Assembly: GCF_910596095.1 (NCBI RefSeq)
Contig: NC_056546.1
Location: 8,121,425 to 8,185,424, forward strand
Direction of reading: 5' to 3'
Source: Thunnus maccoyii
Taxonomy: Eukaryota > Chordata > Actinopteri > Scombriformes > Scombridae
Length of the DNA stretch: 64,000 bases
Each line of letters opens with the position of its first letter. The stretch's first letter is position 1. Both the position numbers and the translations under genes were made by a program. Below the pieces are notes generated by a model, which saw nothing but the letters and a program-made list of their open reading frames with translations, did no database searches and had not been told where the DNA came from. Positions 23,716 to 38,900 of this stretch are shown here, one piece after another.

Positions 23716-26150
23716 TTTATTTAAATTTTATTTAATTCTCATACAGTATCAAGTTTCCAACAGTCCCACAGCATATGATGCAGCATGCAGAAAAAGGAAA
23801 AAAAAAAAAAAAAGTTCTTAAACTTAAATCTTTTTTTTTTTTTAAGATATCCCCACACAAACTAAAAAGAACCCAAGTCCCTCAGAAAAAGTAGCACTTA
23901 CAAACTAAAGCGTGGTCTGAACTATACAGAGAACAGAGAGCCAGAACTGCATTTAACAAATACTTATATACAAAAGAAAAAAAACAAACAAAAAAAAAAA
24001 ACATCAAAAATTTTCCCCTTTAAGCTGAGTACAGTGTGTGGCAGTTTGAGACAGGATCAGATATGCAACTTTACTGGAATAGAAGCATCTCGCTGACCCG
24101 GGTAAAATACAAAAAGTTACATGTAGTTCATTTGGATTACCTCTCATAATATGTGTACATTTACCAAAGTTTGGCAACATCCATATTGTATACCATTAAA
24201 TTCTTTAAATATATTAACATCACCATCCATGTGTAAACAAGAGGATTATTTCAAAAAATTGATCTACATGCACAACAAAAAATATATTTCCATGTCATGC
24301 AAGCACAGGGAGGCCCAAGCCGTGCAGAGCTTTGGGATAAGGGACAACAGGGCGCTCCAGATTCACATCTCTGACTGAAAACTCTTGTTCAAAACCAGCA
24401 GTCGGCCTCCGAAGCAAAAACAAAAACAAAACAAAAAAAAAAAGCTATCCCGATGCCGTTTATAGTAGGAAGCATTTTTCCCTCAGAAAGTAGAATTTGG
24501 TTGAATTTATGATTTTTTTTTCTCCCTGTTGGTTTCAGTGGGTGGGAGGGGGGAGAAAATGAGGTTTATTGTGACAGAAAAAAAAAGAAGAAGTGGGAGA
24601 AGAAGCCAACTTTTTGAAATGTACACGTTTTAAAAAAAAAAAAAAAAACCTACAATATACAGCCTATCCCATTGCACACTGATCATGCCAACGCGTTAAG
24701 ATTTTAAGTGTTCCTGTTGCACTAAAGAAGACTCTGACCCGTCCTGCGCTGTGCTGAGTAAGGTAAATATCCAGAAGGGCTCATTAAAAAAGCAGACACG
24801 AAGCTGCCTCCTCTCGCTGTTAAAGATAATGAGCACACATTCATTACCTAATATACACATATTGGTTTAAAAAAAAACAAAAACAAAAAAAAAAACGCTG
24901 CCTGCAGATAAATCTCTTAAATTGCTATAAACTAGCACAAACAGTGTATATTCTCAACATTATTCACTCTCAAAACTATCACTGTGTTCTCAGTTCTTAG
25001 CCAAGTTCATCAATCGTCTCTTCTTATAACATAAAAGAAAAAAAAAAAAATCTTAAAATTCTCTAAAGTTCATTTGTCAGTGTGAGTGCAGAGATATTCT
25101 TTGCATTGGAGATTGTCTTACGGATGCACACTGTTAAAACGCAAAATGCTTCACCAAGAGTAAACCATATATAAGCCTGCAGCCACAAATTCTTTTTTTT
25201 TTGGGAAGACATTTTCTTGGCATTAATTAATCTACCTATAATATCATGACAGGATTCTCTCCAACAATATAAACATGTTTTTTTTTTTTTTAAAGTATAA
25301 ATAAAACTAGCAACCGTATTACAAAAAAAAAACAAAACAGGAAAAACATGAATTGCTTTTCCGAAGAGTGAGAGCGGAAGCATTACTGGTCTAATCCAAA
25401 CTGCTCGTGTGTAAAAGCTTAAAGCAGAGGACAAAAAGTCAGAAAAATCTCAAGTTTAGTTTTGGATCTCGCGTGACTCGCAGTCGGAAGTGTCACAGGC
25501 CAGTTTGTCCGGCGTGAATGAAAGCGGTGATAATAGGTAATAACTTGGACTGGTTTCTGGATATGTTCTGGTTGGCACTTCATACCCTACTTTCCTAGTT
25601 GTACTGTAAGTCAAAGTGTTAATATACTATACACTTCCTCTCACCAGACAACCGTAGATATACTTGTTTTTTTTTTTTCTTCTTTATAAAAGACAAGAAC
25701 AAAAAAATAAATATCAAAAATAACAATTAACAAAAAAAAAAAAAGAAAAAGGATGAAATATGAACAAGCCAACCAGCCTCTTCACTGCGCCCCCCCCTTT
25801 TTCCCTCCACTTTCTCCCCCCTCATCCAAAAATCAGATGCTCTTGCAAATGACAAATCGATGTCCTTCAGTCTGTTAAAGTGCTACGACCGGGTTATTGA
25901 GAGGATTTACAGTTCAATAACACTTCAGAGTTGGCTTGGCGAGGCCTGTGGTTTGTGAAAGAAAAAGTGGCTTCACAGAGAGAGAGAGAGAGAGAGAGAG
26001 ATTAAGAGAAAGAGAGAGAGAGAGAGAGAGAATACTTCCATTGAGTTACACAGAGAGCGTTTTGCCGGACGTCTTGAGCAGATCTTCAGAGATGGTGGAG
26101 AAAGCGAGTGTCGAGGAGGAAGGGGGGAGATTCAGCGAGCGGAGGAGCGC
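23716..26150 (-). other. ppp3r1 3'UTR (about 2.4 kb)
   Basis: On the minus strand, AATAAA signals lie at 23721-23716 and 23732-23727. Everything from the stop at 26151 down to here lacks splice-supported coding sequence. The mRNA strand is rich in U runs (many A runs on plus, e.g. 23800-23820, 24630-24650). A GA microsatellite at 25978-26031 falls inside. The 3' limit is inferred from the signals and from the pno1 end about 200 bp away. Confidence 0.65.
25978..26031. repeat. (GA)n imperfect microsatellite
   Basis: Two GA blocks interrupted by TTAAGAGAAA, within the ppp3r1 3'UTR. A related short GA tract lies at 26202-26240. Confidence 0.9.
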
Positions 26151-29100
26151 TCACACGTCCACCACCATCTTTTTGTGTATATCGAGACCGCCGACCACCT
26201 GGCAGAGAGAGAGAGAGAGGGGGAGAGAGAGAGGGAGAGGCGTTAATGCATTCATTAATTCGAAAGCTGTTACAGGCAGGGGTGGTAAATGTGAAAGTTG
26301 AGACGTGTGGTTTCCAGTTAATGAGAAAAGACCTTAGTCGCAGAAAACATTTTGACATGTTGCAGCAGGAAAACACAGATGTAAATAATGAACGGTGGTG
26401 CGGACAGAACGGAGACACATGTATAACAACACCTGTGCTTTTCCTGCTATGACTAGTTAAAATGCAAACAACCACCTCCACCAACATATAAAAGCACAAG
26501 AGTGCATTTACGCTCCGCTTTCATGTGCTCATTTTATTAAAACTTAAAGTTTTATATGATTCAAAGTGCAGCACTTCAATACAAAACTCCAGTAGGGCTG
26601 CAACTAAGGCTTATTTTCATCCTTGATAATGCCTACAATTTAACAACTGATCTTTTAGACTGTAAAATGTGAGAAAATAGTGTAGAATTCCCCCAACAGT
26701 CATCTATGGTTAAGTCGTCATATTGCTTATTTTGTCACACGGTAAATGTTTGACATTTTCCTTCATAAATGACTAAATTCACTGATTATCAAAATTGTCC
26801 ATTAAAAGGCAATTTAGTATCACATTTACATAAAGTAAAGAAACGGGGACTCATGAGTGACACATTAAACAGAAGAATGAATAAAATCGAAGCAGCAGAG
26901 GCAGATATATCCAGAACTACCAGATCATACACTTCTCATAATGCAACCCAGTAGAGTCTTTCATCAGGCTCCTGGGTCGGATGTCAATATTCAGATAATG
27001 TACCCAGATACAGATCACATGTTAATTCCAGGCGTAACTGGGGCCTTATTCTCAGCTCCTGGCCAGGTTTATGTCACGTCATCCAGCCTCTGCTCTGCAT
27101 TAAATAACAAGTGAGCTGAACTTGAAGTGTAAAAATCTGTGGAGTGCCCCTTTAATCTGCGAATCGTTTCAGCGGTACACAACAGTTTTTTTTGTTGATA
27201 GAATCTATTTTTACATCCGTAGTCTTATTTTTACACCTTCCTTGTTACAGTTTCCGTCACCGCACAGTTCTCAGATGGAGAAAACTATAAACCAGACTGC
27301 AATCATGTCACACAGTCTCTCCTTTGAAGCTTAAAGTGTTTGATTGGTGCAGCTTTGTTAAAAACGGGATCTTTATATTCTCCTGCATCGTCCTGAAAAT
27401 ACACTCCCGCGAGAGCCTTTTTAGTTCAAAGCTCCGGAGGTACAGCCGTCAAACGTGGGCCTTGTGTCTGTCAGAGTTAGAACCGCTGCCTTTCATTTCA
27501 GAAAATGTCTCCGAGCAAAGCGGCTCCCACAAGAGACGAGATATGTAGATGATAGTTTTCAACAAGGGAACGCTACTTGTGTTGAAAGAGACTTTGATCT
27601 TAAATTAGATAATTAAGGCTGTGTAGCTTTATCTAAATTGTGAGGCCGCTATTTGAATCGGCGTGGCAGGAATGCAGTCACATGTTGGCGAAATCTCGGT
27701 TCTCTGTCTTGATTTGGATTGACACCCGGTGACAGATGTGTTTTATATGAGAAATGTGTGTTTTCTTTGACTGTGACCAAGGCTTTAAAGAACAGTTTCA
27801 GGGACCTTATGTTTTCTCGACCTTATTCTGTCATTGTAGAGATTAAATCCAGGATCAACAAATTCTATGAACAAAAGTGTAACTACACTGGACTGACGTG
27901 ACTCCCCATCAGCCTGGTTATTGACAGGACTGCATCACCTCGACGAAGCCCGACGAATGTGGATCAAAAATTTTTCTCAGGCCAGCAGAATCCACAACCG
28001 TTTGACGTATTTTGGCGACATCAGATGTTTAATCCTCTCAGTCGGATGGATGATTTATCAGCGTTTTGAAACAGTATTTCTAAGAGTATTTCTCTTGATA
28101 ATAGAAATACCTTCCTGGTTGTGAAGCTTTTTGCTCCTCTGAGTTATAAGAATCATGTAGAAGCACTTCTTCTCGCTACAAATATACGCTTATTTTACAG
28201 TTGTACTCATTGTTACATTAGCTTTACTTTAGCTAGATGCCCTACATATAGAATAAATGTGATTTTTCTTATTTGTAGGAATTTGTTGGTTAGGTCAATA
28301 TTCCTGTAGTATAATACAGCTAAAGTGCTATCTCAGTATTTTTAGTATCCCCTATCATGTGTAGCGAGAACTCACCAGCTCATGTTCACACAGCCCTCGA
28401 CACCGCGCTTCAACAGGAAGCGTGAAACTGAAACCCGGTGCTGTTGAGCTAAAGCAAAAAGCTGTTGTGTTTCCAGAGTTTTTTAGGCCCTTTGACATTT
28501 GCCTTCACCACAACGGGCTGCATCAGCAGAAACGTCACAAAACCTCCCCACAAAAACAACCCCAGGGGGGGACTTCGACTTACTGCACAGAACTCTTCAA
28601 AGGATATCCTGCCGTCTCCGTCCTTGTCTGCGTTGATAATGGTCTTGTCCACGATCTGCTGGAGCTGCGTGTCCTTCAGGTTGTTGCCTACCATCATCTT
28701 CAGCACCTGGAAGAGCTCGCCGTTGGAGATGTAGCCATCCTTGTCCATGTCGTAGATCCTGAAAGCGACTGTGGCGTGAGGGGAAGAGGCAGACATGAAT
28801 GAAAATCAGTTATGCATCGACAACAACTTTGAGACAGTAACATTTTAAAGACTCACTTCCATACAGTCTTTAACAATTTAGCCAATTTAGCAACTTTCTT
28901 CCACTCTCTTTTGTTTTGAGAGCTGCTGACTGACTTCACGCTTGGTTCTAGTGACAGAACAGCCCTTTCTTAGCCAAAAAATACATTTAATACAGTGGTC
29001 AACATTTACTGTTTCTTGTTGCAGCAGTAGGATGAGGTGAGACAAACAAAACAGAGGAGACAAAGGAGACAAAGCCCTGGTGGCTTTTACTCTCAAAGCA

Positions 29101-32100
29101 GCAAAACAAGCAGTTATGTTTAGCGCTCTGAACCACTGGGGCCACCTCCAGCCACATGTGGTTTTAACAGGGTAGGTTTTTAGCAGCTTTACTTACACCG
29201 AAGCTTCTGCTCCTTGTCTCCCTTGACGCTGAACTGCGAGACTCCCTCGATGAACTCTGGGATATGAGAGGAGAACAACAGTCAGTGGTGATCAGGCTTC
29301 CAACACAATCACCAATGCAATGTGACTGACATCAACGTCTTGATGTTATGGTTTGTGTTCTTTGTGGTATAACGATAATGATAGTGTTTGATACACTACG
29401 AATAAGTGTATTTAAGTCTTTTTTTCCAAACTTAACCAGTTTTTATTTACTTCTATGACACCAATTAACATTTTTCATTGCCTTCCAAGACTTAGGAATT
29501 CTGGCTATGTATATTGAATTCCCTATTTTCCATTTAGGGAAGCACTTCTACTGTAATGAAAAGTTGAGAGACTGCTGGGGGGCAAAGTCCCAAGACATCG
29601 AGATCTGATTATTTTCAATCACGCATTGTGGTTAAACTTGCAAGATAGTTATGTATTTATAAAGTTGGAGAACAATGAGTCTGTTTAGTAACACCTATCA
29701 GTTAGGGTGAGAGGTAATTCCCCTTCATGTATTCAGTGCAGAAAACTGATTTTTTTTTTTTCAACACTGAAATCCTTGAAGATCATTTACATCCAGGACA
29801 AATTGGTTTCATGATGGAAAACTTTAGTTTCCAGATTATTTTGCATGAATGAAATTGTGCAAAGATTATAAAAACCCTGCTATTAATCAGCTTTATTACA
29901 GAAAATGAGCTCTGAATCACACTAAATCCTAATGGAACATGATACAGTTGCTTAATTTTCAATAAATTAAACATAAGACCTACGTAGTGCATATGAGAAC
30001 AGCACAGAAGCGAGAACGCAGTGTCAACATGAACTTTTAAGCAAGTTCTTGTGATGGCTGATGCTAGTTTTGTTTTGATGCATTACAATGCTTTCATGGT
30101 GCTGATTTACATATTGGTGAAATATGAACACTCATATTGGCTGAACTGGTTTCGCTACATGTTTCCTCCTCTGTTGTCGATCTTTTGGGGGATCTCTAGT
30201 AGAAGGTCATTCCTGCTTGTTGGCTCAGGGGATGTAAACAATCTCAACGTGGCTTTTGTCTCAACTCAACTAAAAAGTTTCTGTGACGCCGTTCTTTACT
30301 ATTATTCATATAACAATTCATCAACTTCTAAAATGCTGCGGTCCTGATAAACTGCACTCACTGACGATTTCAAGCATGTACTAAGCTTGGTTTATGCTTG
30401 CAAGGAGTGACAAGATTAGAGTTCAGATGTCAAATATCACCTTAATTAACTATGTATAGATATATTTGTGATTAAATTTGGGATAGCAGTCAACTTGCTG
30501 TACCTGTTCTTCCGCCCACCAGCAGAGTTTATCGCCTACCTTTAAAGTCCACCTCTCCGTTCCCGTCCGTGTCGAATATGTCGATAACCCTTTGCACCAG
30601 TGGGTTCTGTTGTAGCTCCGGCAGCGACATGAACTCCTCCACGCTGAGCGAGCCGGAGTTATCTAGGTCGAGTTTCTTAAACCTCTTCCCTAGCCTCTTA
30701 ATCTCATCAGCATCGACTGGACAACAGAAAAAAAGGAAGAGAGAGAGAGACAGAGAAGATCTGGATGAGACTCAGTTGACGTTCTTATCCTTCTCCTAGA
30801 TCATCAGAATTACAAGAGAACAGATTGTTAAGTGTGCAGGGGTCAGATGCATGGTGACCGGAAAGCCCCCCCTAAAATCAAAGCAGCAATTGTTTAATTA
30901 ATTAGTTGTTTTGTCTATGAAATGTCAGAAAATTATGAAAATATTACAGATTCCCAAAACCCCAATAACATCCTCAAAAGTCTTCTTTTGTCCCAACTAA
31001 CAGTCCACAACCAAAGATATTCAGTTTACTGTCATAGAAGACTAAAGAAACCAGGAAATATTCACTTTTAACAGGCTGGAATCAGAGATTGTGGATTTTC
31101 TCTTCAAAAAAATGACTCAAAGCGATCAAAATAGTTGACGATTAACTTTCTGTTGAACCATTAATCGACTAATCGCTGCGACTCTAGAAGTCATACCAGG
31201 ACAAGAGGAAGGAAAAAAAAGCACAAGGAAAGAGTTAAAAGTGACAGAGAAAAATGAGCCACAGTGCACTGTGTTCACCTGCAGCAACAGCCTCCTGACA
31301 CGGATATTTACATACACCGAGCCTGTAGATATGCAAGCTATAATATAAATAATCCTTGCTAACACCTGCATGAACTGTTGTCATAAAATTTTATTATCCA
31401 CCAGTTGCAACTAGGTCAAGGACACTACTTCCGGCCTGCACAGGACTGAGTTTACTGCTTCAAAAGGCAGACCCACAGTAACCACGGTACACTTTGTTCT
31501 GCTCTTCTGTGAACTGACAAGGGTGCAACTATTGAGAAAGCTTTGATTGTTAATGTTGCGAATGTTACAAAACCATCAACGAGAAGAGCCTGGGCACTGT
31601 TCTGACAATACTGCAATACACCTCAAATAAGACAAAAAAGAAGAAATAGGAGCTGAGGGGAAAAGGCTGGAGGTATTAGCAGACGGACGGACAGACAGAC
31701 TATTAGATTTTGCAAACTTACAGCTTTTGTTGTTTATTGGTGCTTTTTTATCAGAGAGGGCCTGGATCTGTTGTTCCCCTGCCATCCTGGCCGGAGTATT
31801 TAACAATGGCAAGGAGTAATCCAGAAGCAATAATAAAGCCACTTGTTAATTACTATATAAGCTCATCCACACACGGTCACATGATCCCATTGGCCAACCA
31901 CAAACTACTACACTGCCTGCTTTAAGCTGGGGTCCTAAATGACTTGGGCTATCTATTAATCTTAACACATAGTTAACAGAGGGAAGGAGGGACAATAAAA
32001 AAGGCATGACAGATTTATGAGGCTACGCATTCAGTTCATTCCAGTTCTGATCAGGTTTACTGACCCCCTCCACCCCCCAAGGACATCAGGTAAATGAAAA

Positions 32101-32694
32101 GATAAGACTGAAAGGTTGAATTATGATGTAAACTATAATGGCACTACAGCCTTGAGTGGAAAAAGAAGCTTAGAATGAATAAATGAGCATATGCTTCCAC
32201 AGAAGGCACAAAGACTCACTGACTGATTCATAGTGTCCAGATCACAACTTGGTGGAAGTCTGTGTGTGATTTTGGGTTTATGTGTTACACAGTGCTCTCA
32301 GTATTATCAGAAAACAGTATTAACAAAATACCAAATGAGGGAATATCTTTTGGAAGAGCGGTGGCTCAGCCCTCCAGTAGAGTTCAGAGACTTTGAAGAA
32401 TCTTTCCCGAGGAGCACTGAAGCTGTTCTGGCAGCTGACGGTGGACAGACACCAAACAACACTTAATATTTGCTTTCCCTTTAATTTATCATCCAATCTG
32501 TGCCTGCAGTGCAGAAAAAACTAATGTGAGAGTTATATTAGGGGTGATAAAATCAAGTGAACATATGTGCAGATATGGATTATGCACATTGGATCTCTGT
32601 TTTCCAACAAGACAAACAAGTTTGTTGCTTCAAGTTGAAGCAACAGGATGCTAATTCATTGTCCTGTTATATGTATGTATATATTTTAAATGAT

Positions 32695-32761
<67 letters not shown>

Positions 32762-35661
32762 GAGATGGGTGTGGGTTGTATGGGTTTCAATGTTCGGACA
32801 TGCTGTGCTCCATCAGCTTGATGACTAATCAGAGTGTGGTGGAGGAGTAAGGGAGGAATGAGAGAGTGAGAAAGACAAAGCCGAGAGATTGAGAAAGAAA
32901 GTTGGGATGGAAACAACCACGATACAGAGCAATATAACCTGTACAATCTGCTGGAGTCCACTGTCCAACCAACTATCAATATGCATCTACACCAACACTC
33001 CCATGAGTTTATTGTTCCTGACGCATAAACCAGTTATGCTGTAACGCTTCCCTAATAAACAGTTTGAGTTTTTTGTTCTTTCAATGTCTAATAGTGAAGC
33101 AGACTGAAAGCCCCTTCATAACAAAGTGAGTTTTATTTGCTCAAAGGTGCACAAAAATCTATATCCAGTGAAGGACACCTCTAGTATAAAGAACGACTTT
33201 ACAATGAGACCTGGAAATATGATGTTAAGTCAAATTGTAGCATTTTCTGCTGTTATGAAATCATAAATACTGACAAAATTCAACTTTGAGATTCAAATCC
33301 ACTGTGAGCTGTGGATTGATAACCAGCACCTCTATATTGTATCTCATTTCCATTACTTCTAAATTTACTTCTAATAAGGGATTGCTGGTTTCTCTCTTTG
33401 TTTTCATGTTCCTGCCAACTCCTGATACACAATCTGATATATGCCACAGGGCTTCTGTGTCCACTAGGTGCGAGTTATCAGAGCCGAACACCCGGCTGTC
33501 CTGTGACACAAAACACTTCCTTATCAGCAGCCTCCTGTTTCCTGTTCCCAGCAGATGACACCAGCCGGGCTCATAACGCTCGAGCCTGTGTGAGGGATAT
33601 CAATGCTACAGATAATCTCCTGCACGTAGAACCCCGTTTAAATCAAAGCCATATTTATATGTAAGCTAGCGGCACAGGTAGATAGTTTGATTTTGTGGTT
33701 CAGGGTTGAGCTTCTTATGGACAATCCTCCTGTAGAAATTCCACAATCTAGATTTAGTAGGTACGAAACCAGTGCGCTCTCCTTCTTTGTTGGTCAATAA
33801 CTTGATACTGTGATTTAAAAAAAAAAGCACTTGTGCACAAAAAGAACAGGATGTGATTTTTTTTTGGTTTTCAAAATGAGGAGATAACTCAGGTACTTCA
33901 GAAAAGGAGATTTTTAACCGCTCTGGTTCTGTATAGATCAAAAGGTTCCCAATAAAGACTCCCTTTGTAGTTGAAAACATAATTTCACTCTCAACCATGC
34001 CAAATATACACCCATCACATTGTAAGGGTCTTAAGTTAGAACAGCTGATGTTAATGTTAATCTTTCAAACCGGCTCCCTGTCACAGTGCAAGTCCCTTTT
34101 GTTGCTACACAGTTTTAGGTCAGTGGGATAAGCTGGAGCACAGATGAAAAAAAAAAAAAAAATCACTCTGACATTTACAACACGTTACAAACTTTTGTGC
34201 AGTTGCAGAGCAGGGGAACATCTGAACACTGTGCCCAGATCTGCTCTTGCTGTGTCTGGAGCTGCTCCAAGTGAGTAGGTACATGTATTATTCATGCTAG
34301 CGAGGACAATAGCTTTCTCACAGTCGGTCTCAAACCAACAAATCCCACGTCTGACAGCATCACCGACCGACGTGGCTCCCAGCTGAGCCAAATAAAAAAA
34401 AACTCTTGACTCAGATTGTGGATGTAGTAGTTTTACAACAGTGGGGAGTTTAACAGACTTATCCGGCGTATGGGGTTTTCTGTTAGCGGTGGAGAGGTAG
34501 AGAGTCTGGAATCGTGTCGTGGCTAAAGGTTTATGGCTCCAATTAAAACAGCTTCCATGAAAAAACATGCAATGGCATTCTCTGATTTAACTATCATTAA
34601 TCTCTTATGCAAACTCTTCCCAGTGTGTGCAGTAAAATAAGCTTTAATTCCTAGATCACCAGCTTCACAAGCACTGACCGCCACACTCTTTTGACGGCAG
34701 CCAAAATCTCAAAACGTGGTGTGCCAGAACAGGTATCAAAGACCTGTCCAACAAATGAGCTGGTAGTGAGTTCTGGGTTGCTTACGAGAGGGGAAAAAAA
34801 GTGTCACTGTATTTAGAAAACAGCTGCGTTCATGAATTGACTATGCTTGATGGTCACAGATATGACAGCCAGGGAGAAAAACACAAACACAAACAAAAAG
34901 AACTGACTGAAGGGATTGAGATCACATGAAATATTAAAGATTGTAAAATTTCCTGCCTGGTTTGTCTCTTTCCTATCTTCCTTGTTTCTACACTGTACAT
35001 GATGTTAGGTATGGATTTGGTAGTGAACTTCTAAAATAGGCGGGATAAAACCTGCGAAAACGGACCCTGTTCTTGAGGACCACTACTAGCCTCCTCTGTG
35101 ACCTCTGCTTGCAGAGGAGTCGACATGCGTTTTTTAACCCGAGCGTCGGGCCGTAGCCTGCGCGTTTGAGCCTCTGGCAGCAGAGAGAGCTGCGATGATG
35201 TGGGTGATATTGCAAACTGACACTCAAATGCACACCTCCATCCCGTGTTTTTATTGAATGAATAATGAAGGTACAGTAGTGCTGCAGGCTTTATATGACA
35301 GTGGAGTTGGCTGCATCACCCTAAAACCTATAATGACATTCTGTGGACTAGATTTTTTTTAAATACAGTACAGCCTTGAATATTTTTACATGGTCCAGTT
35401 AGAGAAAAAGGTGGAATTCTTATTAAAATACATAAATATGTGTGTTTTATTACAAATGTTTGGTTTAAATCAAATAATATACACCCAGTGATGCATGTTT
35501 CATTTAAGGGGACACTATCTGATATCAAATCAAATGTTTCTATGCGATAGAAATGGTTTTCTGAGAGGCTCCTCACACCGCTATGCTAATGAGCAGCTCT
35601 GAGGGAGACCCGGTGTAACTGTGAGATGATTATGATAATCTCATACTCCACTGCATAGCAC

Positions 35662-35736
<75 letters not shown>

Positions 35737-35934
35737 TCATAAACGCTGTATGCACCCTCAACTGTGTTACTAGGCAACTGGAACCTGTTAGCCCCCCAAA
35801 GTAGCCCACACACACACATACACACATAAAGGAGGAACATTTAAACAATTGTTCATGAGGTGTATGCATGAAAACACATGCATATGTAGATGTCATCAGT
35901 CTTTGAGTGCATGCAGGAGGTTCACACACACACA

Positions 35935-35981
<47 letters not shown>

Positions 35982-38900
35982 CAATCATTTAATGCAATGG
36001 TTGGCCAAATGGCTCTCCTTCTGGCCTCCTGTACTGTGTTTGTAATCGTGTGTGTGTCGAGTACTGAACTTAAATTCTTAGACTGAGCATTACTGCATAT
36101 TACAAGCAATCTGGAAATGTTCAATATGTGTTTACAACGATGTCATCGGGATGCATATGGAGTTGATGAAACAATGAAACGACTCTGATTCTTGTTGGAC
36201 TAAAGCGAGGACGGCAAAACATTTGATCAAGTTTAATATCAACATAAGAGCTGCAACTAATGACTGTTTTCATTACCCACTAATCTCCTAATTAGTGGGT
36301 TTCTTCATGAATCAGTTAATTGTTTGTTCTATAAAACAACTGAAGACAATAAAAAATGTCTGCCACAGTTTCCTAAAATCCAAGGTGACATCTTCAAATT
36401 GCCTGGTTTTCTAGAACATCAGTCCAAAACCCAAAGATATACAATTTACTATCACATACGACTAAGAAAATCCTCATGACAGGCTGGAACTGGGGAATAT
36501 TTGTCATTTTTGCTTTAACATTTATCCAAACGATTAATCGATTATCAAATTAGTTAATAGTTGCATTGTTTTTCTGTCGATCGATTAATCAACTAATTGT
36601 TGCAGCTCTAATCGAGATCAATACCTTTTACATGTTATAACTGGTTTTACTTTTCATTTTACTTATCACTGATCTCCTGCTAAATGTTCTGCTGCACACT
36701 GGGACATCAGCTGTACCATAGCTAAGAGTTAGCTAGCTCGAGCTAACCATTAAACAGCTGTGTGAACAGAAAATCTGCTAAGTGCAACTGGCTTTTGGCT
36801 TTTCCTCCCCGTTTTTGTTTGATTATAAAAAATAAAAAAAACACAATGTTCCCAAAATGTCATTATTGAATGTGTCCTCTTAAGCATGCTCAGCCCTCTA
36901 ACAGCTCACCCTGCACATTAATATGAGACATGTGACTGCATTAACGCAGCACAACCTGAACAGAAAGGAGCAGGGGAGGGAGCGCTGCATATAGCTCCCC
37001 AAACACACGAGATAAGGTGTGAGGGTGGGCAAACATGAGAAGGTTACATGCACGGCACAATCATTTCAAGAGTTTGACACATGACACTGTGCCAATTAGC
37101 ATAATGGGGTTGTGCTGAGCCAATGAGTGTTGAGTGAACATATATCGGAGGACAACAACAGCGCATCACAGATAGATGCGAAATGACAAAAAAAAAAGCC
37201 AGAGATTAAAATCATGAAAGAGGAAACCCACGAATCAGTTTGTGGCTCAGCATGAGAAAACTGCTGCATAACAGTTTTTTGTGGCTCTAGAGGAGCTTTA
37301 TTAAGTATGAGAAAATAAGCTTGATTGACGCCATGGAAGGTAGCTTAGCTTGGGCGCGGACACCGCATTTTTTTAACAGAAAGACTGAAACAAACTAGGG
37401 ACGTTTGAGAGTCGAGAGTTTGACGGAGAAAGTGTTTAATGAAGAGAGTATCAGATTGGATCATGGGGAATGTAGGAGCTTGACTCATTAAGGGCTAAAG
37501 GTTGGGAAATCTCAGCCTCTGCTGGTTCTATTCTGAATATTTTTTTGTAGATTTTGTGTCTTGCAAGTCCCCCAACTTGATGGAAATGCAATACTAAATC
37601 TGTCTTAATTAGCTGGTAACATATGAAAACATGACACCATGTTTTAATATTGTTGTAATATTTGTGCTTTTCCTCACCCTCAATGATCAAACACCAAATG
37701 CTGTTTTACAGTATTTCATATTTTCAAGGATGACATTAATTCAGAAGAGGAAGTACGACAGTGCACTCTAAACTCAAACACAAAAATGCACACGTGTGCT
37801 ACAGAGAGGAGCACTGTGCATTAGGCTGATTGTTCTGGCTGCTCTGATAACGTACAGCTCGCCTGCATGGACCGAAACGCAGGACGAAGCAGGGCAGCAC
37901 ACCCATAGTGCATATTTATAGCAGTGCCGTCATCAGAAAACCCCCAACTCACCCCACCACCCCCACCACCAGCGGCTCGGGCTCCCGCCCTCAGGGAAAC
38001 CCCTAGCAACAAGGAACTCCAGCAAGCTGCCCGCCGTTTATTTTGGGCGGCTGCAGACAGGCCTGCAATGGTTTCAGGCTCTCTGTTGCTTTGCTCTGTG
38101 AGAGCATGATGTGGTGAGGGGGTTGTGTGTGTGTGTGTGTGTGTGTGCGCATGTGGGGTGAACAGAGTGGCGGAACAGAGTGGGCGCGTGCATGCACTTT
38201 AGCAAAGTGTATAGTGCATATGGGGCGTGTTCCTGCGTGGTTTGTGTGTCTAATTATGCACGCTCTCACAAGTAGGCCATTAAATTTTGCCTGATCTAAG
38301 CTCGCCTAAGCCGGCAGCAGTGAGACGCTGCACTGACGGGAGGATTCAGGCCTTTAGAAAATCCATCCTCCAGTGTAGAACAATGCCCTTATTTCATGAT
38401 CTTTATTATAAGGGCAATTCTTAGAGACAAACCCGTTGCTCTTCTCTAAATCAATAAACAGAGTTAAGAATCGTCTGGCAGCAGGTACAGGTGAGTGGAC
38501 GTTTGCTGGTTAACGTCTCATTAAGGGGCGGTAAGGTTGAGGTGAATCTATGGGACCAGCAGGCCAGAGCTAGTTTCTTCACAGCCAATGCCTGTCTGTC
38601 CAAACACTTGATGAGCTGAACAGCTGCTCTGCTGGTGGAGGGAGTGAGACAGAGGGAGAAAGCCAAAGAGAGACCAAGAGAGAGAGAGAGAGAGACGAAA
38701 AAATTTAAAAGAGAGGACGTTCGATAGAGGCTTTCAAATTGAAATTAATCCAGTATATTCCAGAAAGAAACAGTCACAATTGCAAGTTAATACTGAAATG
38801 CTAATATGCATGTATTTAGTATACTTGTTCCACTTTCAGTCTAATCATGTGTCAGTCTGTCGAAGGATTTAGTGACTAATTAGATATTATTGAAACAATC

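Noticed and set aside
28449-28796. Apparent short calcineurin B starting at an internal ATG
   Set aside because: The first residues are intronic. The true exon is 28768-28584 and splices in phase to flanking exons.
35586-35935. Cys/Val-rich and Thr/His-rich open frames at microsatellites (also 32686-32979, 63564-63876)
   Set aside because: Translations of CA/GA repeats; not genes.
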